64,000 bases of DNA from Parelaphostrongylus tenuis (GCA_019055375.1 JAHQIW010000044.1:1-64000), one strand, 5' to 3'; shown: positions 1-12,602, counted from the first letter of the stretch. The notes: generated by a model from the sequence alone, not told the origin. Program-made: numbers and translations.

Positions 1-789
1 GTCTTCACTTTCTAAACAGATCTTCGTCGTTATGAAGAAAAAGATGTTTTAGTAGTATCTTATCACTTACTTCTTCTCGGAGCTGAGATTCTGACGGTAG
101 AATTACACACTTTTTCGATTTCTTCTGCACTGCTGTTGTACACTGCAACTGCTTGTTAGAGTCGTACTGTTGTTTGCCTATTCCACGACAACAACCTGTA
201 ATGTGATAATACTCAGCTTATCTACACAAATACTGCACACCTGCAGTTTCATGGTAATATCACCGAGATTCTGCCACCCATATCATCGGCTTGCATGTGA
301 TAGCATATCGTGATAGCGATACGTCTAAAGCCCGATCACTAACCATCAGAATCTTTTCACGCAGTCGCTTACGCTACATAATGATTTTGAGTGAATTATG
401 ATCCGATTCTCAGGGTTTTAAAAATTATCACATTACGTCATCTCATCAGTTCTTCCGTACTCATTCATCAGGTCACCCACTTTTCCCTTTCGGAATTCGA
501 CCGCAATTTTGAGGGTCGGCGTTGTCTCTTTTCGAGCGGCATATATTTTCGCTGTGGGTAGTTGTCGTCGCTCCGCCTTGAGAGTGGCAGAGGGGGGGGG
601 GGGTCTTTGTGATAAGCAACTTCAAAAATTTAGCACAATGCTAATCAGTAGATAGGAATGACGATTAGAAGAAGAAGTTAATGCACAACTAATGCATGTA
701 CATCGAAGAGTGGCAAAAACAGCCCAGTAATTAAATTTTTGCACACAGGTATAGATGAAATATTGTTCAGGATTTCCACTTACACGAGG

Positions 790-1380
790 TCGTTAACAGT
801 CTTTATTCGCCTGACGTCTCCATGATTTCGTCTTTTTTGGATTCTGATGACCCAAGTCGATTGTCACCAGTCGCTCGTCGTCACTTCTCGTTCTTTGGAT
901 TTCATAGAATGTTTTTCGGTGGAGCTCGCTGGTCTTCGAACATCCTGCCGAAATCTTCGTCGGTGGAGCTCGCTCGAATGAACTGATCTCACTCTGTGCT
1001 CTACTTCTGCACACGACAATTGTTGTTTGATACTGATTGTAGACTGGATTGTTTTCATTGGTAATCCACATGAAACCAGCAGTCTAAGATTCGCCCACAT
1101 GCAGTAAAGCAAGAACTGTTTGAGATTTCTACAGTATTGTTGTCTTAATGAAAATGAATCACGATCAGTTGACAATCAATATCAGGCAACATCCGTCCTG
1201 CACAAAAGGAGAAAGCAGAGTAGGTTACTGCTTTCAAGCGGACTCACTGGGGAGGATTCGATCCGTGACCACGAACCAAAGAACGAGAACGAAAGACTGG
1301 TAACAATAGATTTCATTCGTCGAGTCTGAGAAAGACGAACACGTTGAAACATCAGTTGAGTAAACACCAGTATCAACCTC
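790..1380. repeat. Foldback sequence inside the 1-kb inverted repeat
   Basis: 790-1065 (minus strand) and 1150-1380 (plus strand) are inverted diverged copies; both read ...ERLVTID in translation and share CCAAAGAACGAGAA. Outer end CTTACACGAGGTCG resembles the end of the 6.65-kb foldback. Its counterpart is at about 37640-38220. Confidence 0.6.
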
Positions 1381-1434
1381 TTGTAAGCCGAAAAATCAAA
1401 ATCAATTTTATCACGTTATTGACCGGTCTCATAG

Positions 1435-1685
1435 TGTGTTTTTTTTTCACTGTGCGGATTCTACTACTTCTAGCAATCAATTCAAATTTTCGTCTTCTTC
1501 TTAAACGTAAAATATTGAAAAATATTGATTGAGCGTGACTGTTTGCATCTTGAGGATATACCGGCTGTGGAGTTTCATAGGGTGCTCGTCGCTGACTGCC
1601 AGAGAATGTTAGAGGTGAGATTGAGCTCCGCGAGCGCCGCGGCGAGCATCGCGACTACTCGGCCGCTCGCTCTCGGGAAAACCAA
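1435..1685 (-). repeat. S1 SINE (tRNA-headed)
   Basis: On the minus strand: head GGCCGAGTAGTCGCGATGCT, then CGCCGCGGCGCTCG, a central block ending CCACAGCC, and a tail ATATCCTCAAG...GTAGAATCC. The A-box-like GCCGAGTGGTTG is the S1 signature. Part of the 1-1690 inverted repeat. Confidence 0.7.
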
Positions 1686-1699
1686 AGTTTCAGCAGATT

Positions 1700-2520
1700 G
1701 ATAAAAAAAAGAAATCAAAATTACAGTTCTATTAGTCTCTATATCTGTGGTCAAAAGACGTCGTCCGGAGTATTCTCATCAAGCATACGCCAAGTATGCA
1801 TAGGCTTATTTTTTATCAGTAATCTATTCAGTGGCCTTTTTCTCATTACATTCACTGAGCATTTTAGCCTGCAGTATTCCGAGATCACTTCTAAAAACTA
1901 ATTCGACAGTTACCCATAGAAAAATCGTGAGCCGTTCTAGAAGGAATGGGAGAACATTGACCTTCAAGGATGCTGTCGTCTCCTCAGAAGAAAGGAATAC
2001 TGGATAAGACGCGTAATCGAAGCGGGGGAAAAAAATGATGGAATAACGTAAAAAGAAACTTTCTTTTCGAACTTCAAGAGATCCAGTCTTGTTGAGATTG
2101 AAGCCGCTATGTCACGAACATCCATTCAAATTAAGGTTTTCAGGACAGCAAAGTTATATCTCATTGGAAAGAGCTGCATGAATCCCGACGTTTAGCTGAG
2201 CGGATACTCAGAATACATTATGCATATACTTACGTCATTTGAAAAACTGGCCCTTCATCTGCGGCACTGAAAATCAATCGCGCATTTCTTGTTGATCAAG
2301 CGAAAGCACGAACTTAGTAAAAAAAAAGCTGAATGATTATAGCAAAGTTATCAGTGGCCAATGATAACCAATCACCGTCCTGTGTAAAAATAGGAGAGCT
2401 GAGGGAGGTTCTCATGAGAGCAATGCTCCTCCAAAGAAAATCCGACTAGAAGGGAACGAAGGCGAAGACTACAACGAGGACGAGCGACTCTGGAGCATTT
2501 GCTCGAATTAATAGTCTCTG
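1700..2520. other. No gene recognised
   Basis: AT-rich sequence with short frames only; no motif, splice pattern or repeat assigned. Confidence 0.5.
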
Positions 2521-2522
2521 AA

Positions 2523-2740
2523 GAAGATGAAACATCGGAAGCGATTCGAACCCGCATTACATCCTTTCAGGTCGCGCGTGCCAAACATTGCTCTACCTGC
2601 GCTCGCTCTACAGATCACTCTTTTGTGTGACACAGTTGTATCGATCTGTCAGCAAACAACCATCAATGGTTTGACCTGGCAAACCGATATCGGCATTGAA
2701 CTCAGTCACAATGACAGGTATTATATAAATGTATTCAACT
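2523..2740 (-). repeat. S3 tRNA-like repeat
   Basis: Minus strand: GATATCGGTTTGCCAGGTCA leader, GTAGAGCAATGTTTGGCACG (A-box-like), GCGGGTTCGAATCGC (B-box). The leader and spacing match 36375-36545. Confidence 0.6.
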
Positions 2741-2744
2741 GAAA

Positions 2745-3685
2745 CTTTTTTATTGACCTCTTGTAACAGTGGTTGTACTGGCTGTTCAGACAGTTTCGGG
2801 TTAGTCTTTAGCACCGAAAGTTGCTAATCGAAGTAGAGTGCTCGGTTTTACACGAGATTTTATACGTGAGACTTTTACGAAAAACAGCTCACATCTGGAT
2901 TATAACTGTCTTTAGCAATAATGACAACACAGCGTAAGCGAGCTGACGATTTAGTTGAGCGAGTAGATACGAAGTTGTACGGTTAATTAGAATACTGGAC
3001 GATACGAAGTCAGCGCACCACTGCCCAGAGGATATCAGCATCGCCTAAGTCCTTGACTCACTTATATATAAGCCGATGACAAACATTCTCTCTAACTGAA
3101 CATAGAAGCCATATCACAGATAACAAGTGTGAGCACAAAGGATTTCTGGTGAACATCCGATGGAAGGAAGTATAAAAAGTTGCAAAACAGACGTTGTGAT
3201 GCAAATGTAACAAGGGGCTTCTATCATATTCACTTCAAAGCGATTTCATCGCGTCTAGGAATAGCCCACAGTATAAGTTTATGAAAATCTTGAACTGAAT
3301 GTTTCAGAAGATTCAACTAAGATAGCAACAAATGTAGGAAGGAGTTAATGCAGGAAATACACAATAATAAAGAAATAGTGAATATTCAGGAATATTTACT
3401 AAAGTTCCGCTCTTCGAAATAACACGATGAGTTGGTGTTGCACCGTTGGAAAAATCCGATCTGAGCTGCTCGTGTGATCTTTCTGCTACGACTGCTTCGT
3501 CTACGGTTTAACGATAGCTGTGCAGTGACATTCGGTGCATTCATCTTGCCAGTGTTAGCTTGTAACAAGCCAACAAACACAGTTCGGCGCTCGGCTGCAA
3601 GGCGATAACCAGCCATTAGCCAGTCGACATTAACGGCTGCTATGACTCATTGCCTGATTATGCAAGTAGAATATAAAAAATTTGA
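2745..3685. other. No gene recognised
   Basis: Contains a 76-codon minus-strand frame (3386-3616), basic in the middle (RRRSSRSRK), without family resemblance. Possibly the 3' part of the neighbouring retroelement. Confidence 0.4.
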
Positions 3686-3689
3686 TGAT

Positions 3690-5720
3690 GTGAAATAAAA
3701 CATGGCTGACAGGGAGAATAGCAGATTATTCAGGAGAATAACTGCTATACTACCTCCTGCGAAGGAACTGTGTGGATTCCTAGCTTGTTCAAATGGCGTA
3801 GATGTTTTAAGACGCCTATTTCACATGATTGTGATTTCCTGTTCTCCTTTCTTAATTGCTTGCAGTGTGGCGATTGCACCATAAGGGTTTTTGCGTTTGT
3901 TAAGATCATTGTCGGGTGCTCACTTCTGTTGGCGATTGCCTCGTTGCTTTTCATGCCGGAATTATGATCGTGAATGTAAACAGGAATGCCTGGTGTGCTT
4001 TGCCGCCTCGCCTCAGCGATTTGCATGCATTTGACTTTGTTGTGGGGCTGTTGTTTAGTGCATGGTATCCATAGAGAAAGTTCATACTCATCGCCCTCTT
4101 CTTCTGTTTCGCTAATTTCGCTTTTATGTTCTTTTTCATCCTGGCCTGTTTCGAGGCTGTCTTGAGTTCCATCGTTTTCCTTCGGCAGCCCTAAGCAAGG
4201 CAACGGGAAAATGGTGAATCACATTAAGAAAACCATCTTTTAGTGATTCTCTATCATCAGTGTAATAAAATAAATCGTCTGTCCTCTTTGTGTCAGAAAA
4301 ATCACTTTCGATTCCGATTTCGCTTTCATTCGGGATTTGTTCGCAGCTTTCTTTAACTTCTTCGTCTTCTTCCTGCTCTTCTGCTCACCACTTCTAGATT
4401 AATGGTTCATCATATTTTACAATATCGTTCTCCAGTGATTCCTTACCATCACTACATTGAAAAAGACTGCCTTTTTTGTTTTTATTGCACTGATAATCCT
4501 GGTCCTCGTGAGTTGGTACACAGACATTGTGCATCACGAAACAGCCTGTGGTTTGCTGCTGCTGTGACTGCATATTGTTTACCTGCACCAGTGTGTTGTC
4601 TCTTGATCATTTTGCCTTCTTAGACCATACTGTATTGATCATGGACGGACTTGTCCTTCTTCTCTTTGAGAAGTTTTGTAGTTGTGCGCGGTGTCGCTTC
4701 GCTTTATTTTTGCTGTTATATACAATCGAATATGGTGTTCGTGCTCGTTACACTTACGCACGGACTTGCCTCGCACACGAGAAAACAGCGACATGGTGAA
4801 CCACAATTGTAGCAATGGTTTCGGTTTACTATCATTTGAAATCTATCTTGATAAGTTCTTATTTTAGCGTAATTATTGGGTAAGCGTCTTGCCTTGTCGC
4901 AGTAAAAGCATGATTATGTTTACTTATGAATGTCCTTTGATGGCTCTTGTGCGTTTCTTGTGACTGACAATGCGACGTGTTGTTACCGACATTTATTGGT
5001 GCCATAGGTTTGCTCATATGGCTTTGAATAGTCAGCTCTATGGTTATGTATTCCTAGATTCCTTGATGGAGGTCCTCAATCTTGCGTATCTCCGCATTGC
5101 TTTGTTTGCTTCAATGAGTCGCTGAATTTCACTCGTGAATGTTTTTAGAAACAGTTGTTGTAGACACATGTCATCGACGTGCTCTCCTTTATATAGTAGT
5201 TGATCGACTATCGAATGGAGAAATTCGCACAATATTTCTTGATCCTCTTGTCGATTACTATCTGCTCGTGCTTTGTGTAAGCGATTCAATATTTGATTAA
5301 CTAGGACTTGTGTGCTGCCGCACATGACCTTTAGATGATTTTCCATAATTAAATCATTTTGAAGTGGTCATTCCTTTGTTTGAATGGACAGAGTGCCCGA
5401 ATGCTTCAAAATGCTTCCCAATCCCGTAAATCATGGCAAACTTTGGAACAGGGATGAGTAGCAAGTTTATTCTTGGTGGGCTACGTTTCAATCATTATTC
5501 TTGCGTATAGAACTTTCTAGTTCATTTTCTAGGCCTAAATGTCTAGGGAGGTAGTCTTCTGCCTTGTCCAGGTGCTCCAGTGTCCTATCTATGTTAACTA
5601 GTGTGCTTTGCTTCTGCTCTTCCGATGTTGGAGTTCGCAGTCCGAGGTTGCCCACGGCAGCAGTATAGCCGTCCAGTGTTGTCTAGACATTGTCTGGATT
5701 TTCGTAATAGCTGATATCAC
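3690..5720 (-). pseudogene. Decayed BEL/Pao-type LTR retrotransposon gag
   Basis: Read on the minus strand, in order: an N-terminal region (about 5660-5500, NIDRTLEHLDKAEDYLPRHL), then fragments resembling the 'LPKFxGNxWEWDxFWxxFxxxVHSNxxMTxxxKFNYL' block of Pao gag (about 5460-5350: PVPKFAMIYG...KHFEAFGHSVHSNKG), a 100-codon open frame at 5044-5346 (helical capsid-like part, SIVDQLLYKGEHVDDMCLQQ), and zinc-knuckle relics near 4910-4750 (CFYCDK, then NRNHCYNCGSPC). Several frameshifts and stops. A 152-codon frame (3745-4203) follows, without a recognised domain. No LTRs, protease or reverse transcriptase were found. Family assignment is from remembered motif patterns. Confidence 0.6.
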
Positions 5721-6052
5721 CTGTTTTATAGGGTTTTTTTATGGCGATCTATTCCGTTCGTCGAGATCCGTCACTCATCTCATCATCTTTCTCATCTTCA
5801 TGGGTATTAAATGAGGATTAAAGACGATTGACAGCTTTCGTTAGCGCCCCCCCCCATTCGCGAAGAGAAGGTGACTGACTTTTCAGTTAAAATAACAGCA
5901 ACCACAGGTATAATACAGGAAATCATAATAATCAAGGAAAAGTAACTATTCAGGGCTAGTTACTATAGTGGTCTGGCTTTACGACAGTGTATCCGATATG
6001 ATTCTTTTTATTTTGACTGCCACTTGCAGTGGTGTGATGTTATTAGTATACC

Positions 6053-6306
6053 CAATATGTGGAGTACTGTGCAAAAACGTTTGCGTCAGCAGGGATTCGA
6101 ACCCAGATCTCACTCTTTCCGGAAACGAATGCTAGCCGTTGCACCACCAACGCTCGTTCTGCACAGCACTCTTATTTACGCTATAACGATTTGTCTGCCA
6201 ACAGCCAACAGGTGGTGCAACGGTTAGCATACCCTCTCGGAAAGAGTGAGATCTGGGTTCGAATGCCTGCTGACGCAAACGTTTTTGCACAGTACTCCAC
6301 ATATTG
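6053..6306. mobile_element. tRNA-like foldback hairpin
   Basis: Two 96-bp arms (6053-6148 and 6211-6306, mirrored sum 12359) nearly perfect inverted copies around a 62-bp loop. Each arm is a tRNA-like unit: A-box GGTGCAACGGTTAGCA and B-box GGGTTCGAATGCC, followed by TGACGCAAACGTTT. Acceptor and anticodon stems are decayed, so these are not real tRNA genes. Confidence 0.8.
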
Positions 6307-6394
6307 AGAATGTATCCGATAATATTACAAATCACTTAACATTGTTAGAGACATATCCGTAACACCAAATCATCACTAAAAGCGGTAAACGTTT

Positions 6395-6439
6395 GTGCTA
6401 TGCGCCTACTTCGTCCTATTGGGACTCATCAGTAGCACC
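6395..6439 (-). ncRNA. Hammerhead ribozyme (type I), copy a
   Basis: Minus strand: stem I GUGCUA, core CUGAUGA (6426-6432), stem II GUCC/GGAC with loop CAAUA, then GAAG in place of GAAA, and UAGCAC closing stem I. Stem III is shortened (the CUAUUU of copy d is missing), so stems I and II are perfect but cleavage is doubtful. Confidence 0.75.
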
Positions 6440-6649
6440 CTCCCTCGGCTCCGTCGATCCCTTGAGGCTAAATAATTCTCTAAAGGATTCGACGCCTAGT
6501 GAAAAATTTAATTTAATTTTTGAAAAATTTATCAAATCATTTCGTTTTGAGGGGGTCTGTGAAGAGCGGTCGATAGCAGAGGTACAATTTTCTGCCTTAG
6601 TGATAATGCTTCTTTTATCAGTCGGAAGAATCCTGCTGGTACTTCTTTT

Positions 6650-6935
6650 AACAATCCCCAAAACCGACTATCTGTTAACCTCGGCATGCCCCAATATTCC
6701 TAATTTTTCTCTCTCAAGACAAACACGAGGTGTAATATTAATCATTAATCAATAGCTGACGTTCCACGAAAGCAACCTTTGGAGGAGAATAGTTGGCTCT
6801 GAACAAGGCGAAATGCCCAAACGTCAGCTGTTGAATAAAGATTGATGTAACACCTCGTGTTTGCTTAAAGAAGAAAATTAGGAATTATTAAAACATGCCG
6901 AGGTTAATGGATAGTCGGTCTTGGGAACTGTTAGA
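6650..6935. mobile_element. Foldback element with TAGATAGTCGGT-type ends (mirrored at 22060-22340)
   Basis: Left arm reads CCGACTATCTGTTAACCTCGG, ..., CACGAGGTGTAATATTAATC, AGCTGACGTT; the right arm is its reverse complement, ending GCCGAGGTTAATGGATAGTC. The core between the arms is short. A MITE-like foldback with no coding capacity. Confidence 0.8.
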
Positions 6936-7904
6936 GGAAATACCGACATAGAAGAGCCTCTAAAAATAGCAAATCTCTAAAAGGCGATCAGACCGCTTCA
7001 AGTGTTTGAATCTGAATAAGACTGCAACAGCAAACTTCTTTCCTAAGCCGTAGAGCAATTGTATGATGAGAATTCCATGGTTCATAGTTGCGCTCAAGAC
7101 GTTTTGTCTTTCTGCCATCCGCAAACCGACCGTGAGTGTAGATAACACAAGCTAATTACTGTTGATAAGAGTTTGCAAAAACTCAATTTTCGCCATTAAT
7201 CCTCAAAATCAAATTGGAAATATGCAAGTAATGCACATGTTCGTTTTTGTAGAACTGACTTAGCGGCATAGCTGTTATATAAATAAGCTCAAGTTCAATA
7301 TATTCAAGATTGCTAATCGCGAAAATGGAAAACAAGACATTTCGACGAATCGTGGTAGGACTCCTATTCACAAACAAAGATAATGTCTTTGGTCATGCAC
7401 TACAATAGAGCAGAAGAAATCGACAAACTGTATGAATCACTACTAGAGTCTTGAATACTAAGGGAAGTGATGAGAATTTTCTATACCCCGTCTCTTCTAC
7501 AGCTAGAGAGATCTGTTTAGCGAACGACAAGTTCTCGACGCCTCCTTAAACTGGAGGATGACAACAAGGCTTTAAAAAACCATGCTCATACAACTGCGAA
7601 AAGTAGTAGCAATCGGGATAGATAATATGCGCTTGTATAGCACTCAGATATGGCTCAAAACATGTTGCATCCTCATACAACCAGCGTTTCTTCCCACTCT
7701 CGAGTATTTCTTCGCACTTCAGAAATAGGCAGTAGTAGTGGACGAAGAAATGAGAACAAACAGTTGAAATATCAAAATAAGGAAGTACAAGGACATAAAT
7801 AAGTATACTGGCCTTTCACTTAATAGAAATAGAGCACATAGGCCTCTCATCTGAAGCAGAAATTTACTGACAAGGATATGACATGCTTTGAGCCGCTAGG
7901 TTTA

Positions 7905-7946
7905 GTGCTAAACATGTTATTTCGCCCTATTGGACTCAGTAGCACT
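7905..7946 (-). ncRNA. Degenerate hammerhead ribozyme, copy b
   Basis: Minus strand: GUGCUA, CUGA then directly GUCC, i.e. three core bases lost; GGGC, GAAA, stem III AUAACAU, GUUU, UAGCAC. Stem I still pairs fully. Without the complete CUGAUGA it should be inactive. Confidence 0.65.
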
Positions 7947-8242
7947 CTCCCTCGGTTCACGGATCTTGAGGCTAAATAATCCTATAAAAAGGAATCGCTG
8001 CCGAGTAAAAAAACCCTAAGTCGGATGATGGTTGTTGTGACCGGCAGTCGAGCTTGCGGCTTATAACAATGAATCATATCTCTACTATCAACCGCTCTTT
8101 TATAGATCCGCTCAAAACTATATAATCTGATAAGGATATGGCATGTTTTGAGCTGCTAGGTCTAGTGCTATATAGTGCTACTCGGAGTTAATTCCTTTAT
8201 AGAGAATTATTTAGCCTCAAGGGGTCGGCTGAGCCGAGGGAG

Positions 8243-8291
8243 GGTGCTGATGATGAGCCCCAATAGGACGAAATAGGCGCCTATTTAGCAC
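8243..8291 (+). ncRNA. Hammerhead ribozyme, copy c (core C3 mutated)
   Basis: + strand: GGUGCUG, AUGAUGA in place of CUGAUGA, CCCC/GG in stem II, GAAA (8270-8273), stem III AUAGG/CCUAU, cleavage position AUU, stem I UAGCAC. All helices are present, but the invariant C3 is A. The mirrored copy d retains the correct core. Confidence 0.75.
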
Positions 8292-8917
8292 TAGACCTAA
8301 CGGTTCAAAACGTATCACATCCTTATCAGATTAGATCGTTTTGCAGCGGGTCCATCGAAGAGCAGTCGATAGTAGAGGCAGAAATTTACCCTAATATGCT
8401 TTCGACGATGTAGCTTCTATAGAGGCACCAGTGGTTTTATTTTGGTGCACAAGAGCTTTCTCCTGGATCTTGTACCCAGTCAGTATCTTATTCCATGCAG
8501 ATGCTACAACATATGTCGTTCATGGAAAGACGTCTTTTCAATGATTTATCACCCTATTGTTCAAAATATATTGTATTCATGTTGTTGCTTTCGGTTACAA
8601 AAAGTTGAAACTCGTCAAGTGGTAGATTAGTGCGAGGATAGTCTTTTCTGGGGCACTTAGGGTTCTACACTGACACTTCATAAGCATTCGACTGATAGCA
8701 AGAAGCTCAGAAAACAAACTTTTGTGCGCTAAAATAAAGCAACGATAGCACCTTGACATCTAAAGAAGCCAAGTTTGCTACTAAATGGAACAAAATTTGA
8801 TTATCGGAACCATAAGTGACGTTTTGCAGAACTTCTCGTGTATAGTATATCTATCTGATGTATTTACTGAATATTAGATTACCATTTGATTTTTGAATTT
8901 GTATGGTCCTTGCATAC

Positions 8918-8957
8918 CTATATATGTATGTATATATATATATATATATATGGATAT
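8918..8957. repeat. TA-rich microsatellite in arm A
   Basis: Runs of TATA with CATA units; the mirrored tract at about 20015-20065 is longer, showing array-length change after the duplication. Confidence 0.8.
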
Positions 8958-9054
8958 AATTATTTTTTTTTCTTTAAGCGAGCCGTCATCACAGTTTTCA
9001 TTGCGCAGACCACAGTACTTCTACCAAACGATTCCTTTCTCCTCCTTTTTTTTA

Positions 9055-9215
9055 TTTGACGTGAAATACTGGTCGAGCATGTCTCCTTGTAATCTCGAGG
9101 ATCAGCCTGGCTCTGGCGTTGCAAAGGGCGTTGTTGTTGACTGGCGGGGAAGGTTAGGGGGGTGAAGTTCGGCTCCACGCGCGCCTCGACGAGTATTACA
9201 ACCACTCGGCCCAGA
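9055..9215 (-). repeat. S1 SINE in arm A
   Basis: Minus strand head GGGCCGAGTGGTTGTAATAC, then CTCGTCGAGGCGCGCG; tail CTCGAGATTACAAGGAGACA and TGCTCGACCAGTA. Mirrored at 19755-19960. Confidence 0.75.
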
Positions 9216-11044
9216 ATTAATACCAGAGGGAAGTGAACTGAAGAAATCCGTAATGTCAAAAGCTTGCTTCGAACTGAATATGATCAAATGAAGAAAAGAT
9301 GCCGATTTGATGTGTTACAAATTCTAATCTCTTCAAACCTCACGTTTTTCTAATTTCAAACTTTTCTTCGTCAGGAATAATGTCTCGATCAGTTAAAAAG
9401 CGAGAAAGCATGTAAGAAATAGTGCCAGAGTTAGTAGAAATTTGAGAGTTCTCAAACGACTTTGGATTTACTTATTTTTTTACTTGTTTATTCGTTCATT
9501 CATTTAGGTATACATGCGCGATTCCTTTCTATTTTATTACACGACTGATCGTCATAATTTTATGTGTGATTCCCAGCACTTAGCGCATTCGATTCTTAGA
9601 TCATGTTCTCTAGTATTTCATCTATTACAAATGCAAGCTTTTCTAAAATTACCACGGAGGAGATTGAATCAGTGACCTTATACCCGACGACAGACATCGG
9701 AATTTACTTGACATTGCGGAGTGCAAACCGAACACGGCGAGCCGGAGCTGACGGCGCCTCCGTGCCCGACCAGATGCGTTAAAGTTTACGCACTGATCAA
9801 CCGAAGTTTTTCGGTTGCTTTTCGCATTCACACTGAAGTGCACATGCACTAGAGATGGTCTGTAACTTGGATCGAATTAACTGCGAATCTTCGTCTCTCT
9901 AAACTCTCCAGATATCTCACCAACTGCCTTTCAATTTCCGAGCATCACTACAAATCTTTCCTAAAAAAACTCCGTCTTTGCAGTGAACTAGAGCATTTCG
10001 GTGCTACTACTCAAAGTCGACTAATGCTCTTCCACAACTGAGGTGGACAATCGCTCGACCTTTCAAAGGAGACTCGAAAAGAGTGTAGCATGTTTTTGAC
10101 AAAAACTCAAACTTAAATTCGAAGAGTGTACTTTATTTAAAAGTTTTATAATTCAACTACTGCCCTTATAACTGACACATTTTTGACAATGGTTATTGTT
10201 CTTTGACGAATTCCAATAATTTCTCAATCTCGAGAAATCAGAATGATTAGTTTACATGAACATTTGATTGCTTAGCAACTTAACACTGGTGCTAAACATA
10301 AGATATGCCTATCGGGAAATTACACCACTCTGATAGATGAGATTTGTAAAATGATTTTGACGGCAGGAATGGGAACCTCGACGAAAAGATTTGTTGGTAT
10401 GCACCTGAAAAGTGGAATGTTATTGTGATAATAAAAAACTTTCACCTGATTGGCAAATGTTAACAGTCCTCATTCTGACTGAAGTAGTTCACTGTGTATT
10501 GAAGTATGATTGCCGCATAAAGGCCGCAGTACAATGGATCCAGCTCGTTTACATCTCAACAAACGTTTTGCCTGGCAGAACTTCTCTGATACATTTATCA
10601 TCCACAGTCCTTCCAACAAATATGATACTTTGGAAGTGGTTTGGTAAAACAATAATCAATAATATTTTGCATTTATCTCCGGTTGATGGCATTTCACAGT
10701 TGAAGAATTTTGATAGTAAGGACAATACCACCCAAAAACCGATGTCGCTGTAGAAGGTGCAGAGATGTTATAGCTGCTGTACTTAGCCGAGCACAGGCAT
10801 TGCGGGATAGCTTTTTGCTAACGACAGACTAGACGCTTGCTGGAAAAAAATTGTTATATAGTCCTGAACTTATCGTAGATGCACGTACACAACTTGCACG
10901 ACTAACATGGAATCAAATTTTTTTCTCTTCACATGCAACTAGCAACTCCTGCGTACAGTTTGAGCACAGAAGCTATTGTTCGTATAAACACGTAATCCTT
11001 CACTTGGTCATAGCACTTTAGCATTTCATTATTTGTATCCACTG

Positions 11045-11262
11045 TGTAGATCCCAGCACTTCTAGAATTCAATCGCTTTTTCATTTTCTTCCTGAATATT
11101 GTAGAATACTAATTGAGCACGTCTTCTTGCTAGATTAGAACAGAATGAATGTGGCATTCCACAGGGTGATCGTTGTTGAGTGCTGGAGATTGATGAGCGT
11201 GACTTACGCCTCCACACGCGCCGCAGTGAGCATCAGAACCACTCAACCACGGCGCTCCCTTA
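11045..11262 (-). repeat. S1 SINE in arm A (second)
   Basis: Minus strand head GGTTGAGTGGTTCTGATGCT, then CACTGCGGCGCGTGTGG; tail GTGCTCAATTAGTATTC. Mirrored at 17762-17965. Confidence 0.75.
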
Positions 11263-11417
11263 TTTCGTAGCTCTCAATAAATCATGCTCCTAATGAATTA
11301 GAAGATGCAGCAGCACCATGAGCTGTGAGAATTATGATTTTCTTCTTCTAGTTCCTGTTTAATGATATTACACCGCTCTTATCCTGTTGTGTCGTCCATT
11401 ATCGTCTTTAAATTTAG

Positions 11418-11741
11418 CTGAGTGATCATTTTGGCAACCCTTCTTATGATCGTCGTTGTAGTTACCAGTAGTAAGCCTTTCTATTCAGTAAGAGTTTCTC
11501 AAAAAAGATTCGGGCACTATTTTTTGGTGTGGAAATTTTTTCTCAAACAAGGTGTACATCCTTATCATGATAGCCTTGAGCCACGTCTGCAGTTCACTTA
11601 CTCTTACATTTTTGACTCAACATCCTTCGCATCGGTCAGTTGTGTAGTTGAAGACCTGAGCCCATTTCTATCACTTGAGAAAGTTCGCGCACATTTTCAA
11701 AAAGCTAGCTATGTCTATTAAAATTTTACGTTTTTTTTACC
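11418..11741 (+). repeat. Segment B (three copies in the window)
   Basis: About 324 bp repeated directly at 13156-13482 and, as part of arm A', inverted at about 17275-17598. Starts GTGATCATTTTGG and ends with a T-run after AAAATTTTACG. No coding assignment. Confidence 0.85.
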
Positions 11742-12602
11742 GATTAGGTGAGCTGAGGTATCTGTTGCTTGTTCCGACCATTTGCGTTCGCACACGGAAA
11801 AGATTTCTGGATTACAGGACATGGATGAGATCTGAGAAAGATACAAATAGATGTGTTGAGTCCTGCACAACTATAGACGAGTCACCCAATAACCTAAATC
11901 TTTGATTAAGCATGCACTACAAAGTGATCCTTATCTCCATTTACAAAGTTCAGTAGCGGTTTATACTAAATTTTCAAAAACAAGCGACCTACTGAGCGCA
12001 ATTCAAAGAAAGTGGAAACATAATGGTGCATTCAACTTCGAACGTATTGACAGATAGGCACCAAAATTATCAGTTGTGGCTCAAGTAAGTTGGAAATGTG
12101 TAATTGAATTTACATGGCGGGCCTGCGGCTAAGTGGCTAGTGAAACTCGGTGCGTTGAATCGCCATCTCAACTTTTTCCAAGGTTCAATGACCAACGCCT
12201 TACTGAACGCCCCAGCCTAAGCATTCTCAAGTTGCGAGAGCATCAACTTAACCACTATTTTCCGACTTTTGTGAAGAAGAGAAATCCTCAAACAAACGAT
12301 GAGAACGAAGTGACGAATTGAATACTAGAAATAATGAAATCCGCACAGTAGAAAAACAGTGATACGAGTGAGATAAAATAATGTATTCCAGTAAACAACA
12401 ATGTGAGAACTTGTAAATGGCAAAATTTTTCGAATTCAAGATCCATCTCTAAGAAGATAGAGTGGTGCGTGAAAATCTAGTGTATGTTCAAGATCCACTC
12501 ATTTTGGGTTCAATGTCGTTATGTGCTTGAAAGACCAACCCCGTTTAGAGTTGATTGCTGACACCTTTGAAAGTTTATGTAGAAAAAAGAGTGCTCGCAA
12601 AG

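Larger units (their letters stand above)
1..1690 (+). repeat. Second large inverted repeat, left copy (partner 37310-39000)
   Basis: Diverged inverted match with a constant mirrored sum of about 39000, tested at several points: the AACAGATCTT block (15 / 38985), the TTTTGAGGG..CG block (about 510 / 38480), the GAGACGTC block (about 815 / 38180), and the S1 SINE (1435-1685 / 37345-37550). It may continue beyond the window's left edge. Confidence 0.75.

Noticed and set aside
6211..6285. tRNA gene call for the tRNA-like unit
   Set aside because: A- and B-box are good, but acceptor and anticodon stems do not pair and the unit is one arm of a repeat hairpin.
8893..9165. 90-codon frame as a small membrane protein
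   Set aside because: It runs through a TA microsatellite and an S1 SINE; its mirror image exists only as repeat.
10412..10753. 113-codon frame in arm A as a gene
   Set aside because: The mirrored copy in A' is broken differently (18263-18506 region) and no domain is recognised; stop-free length is plausible by chance.
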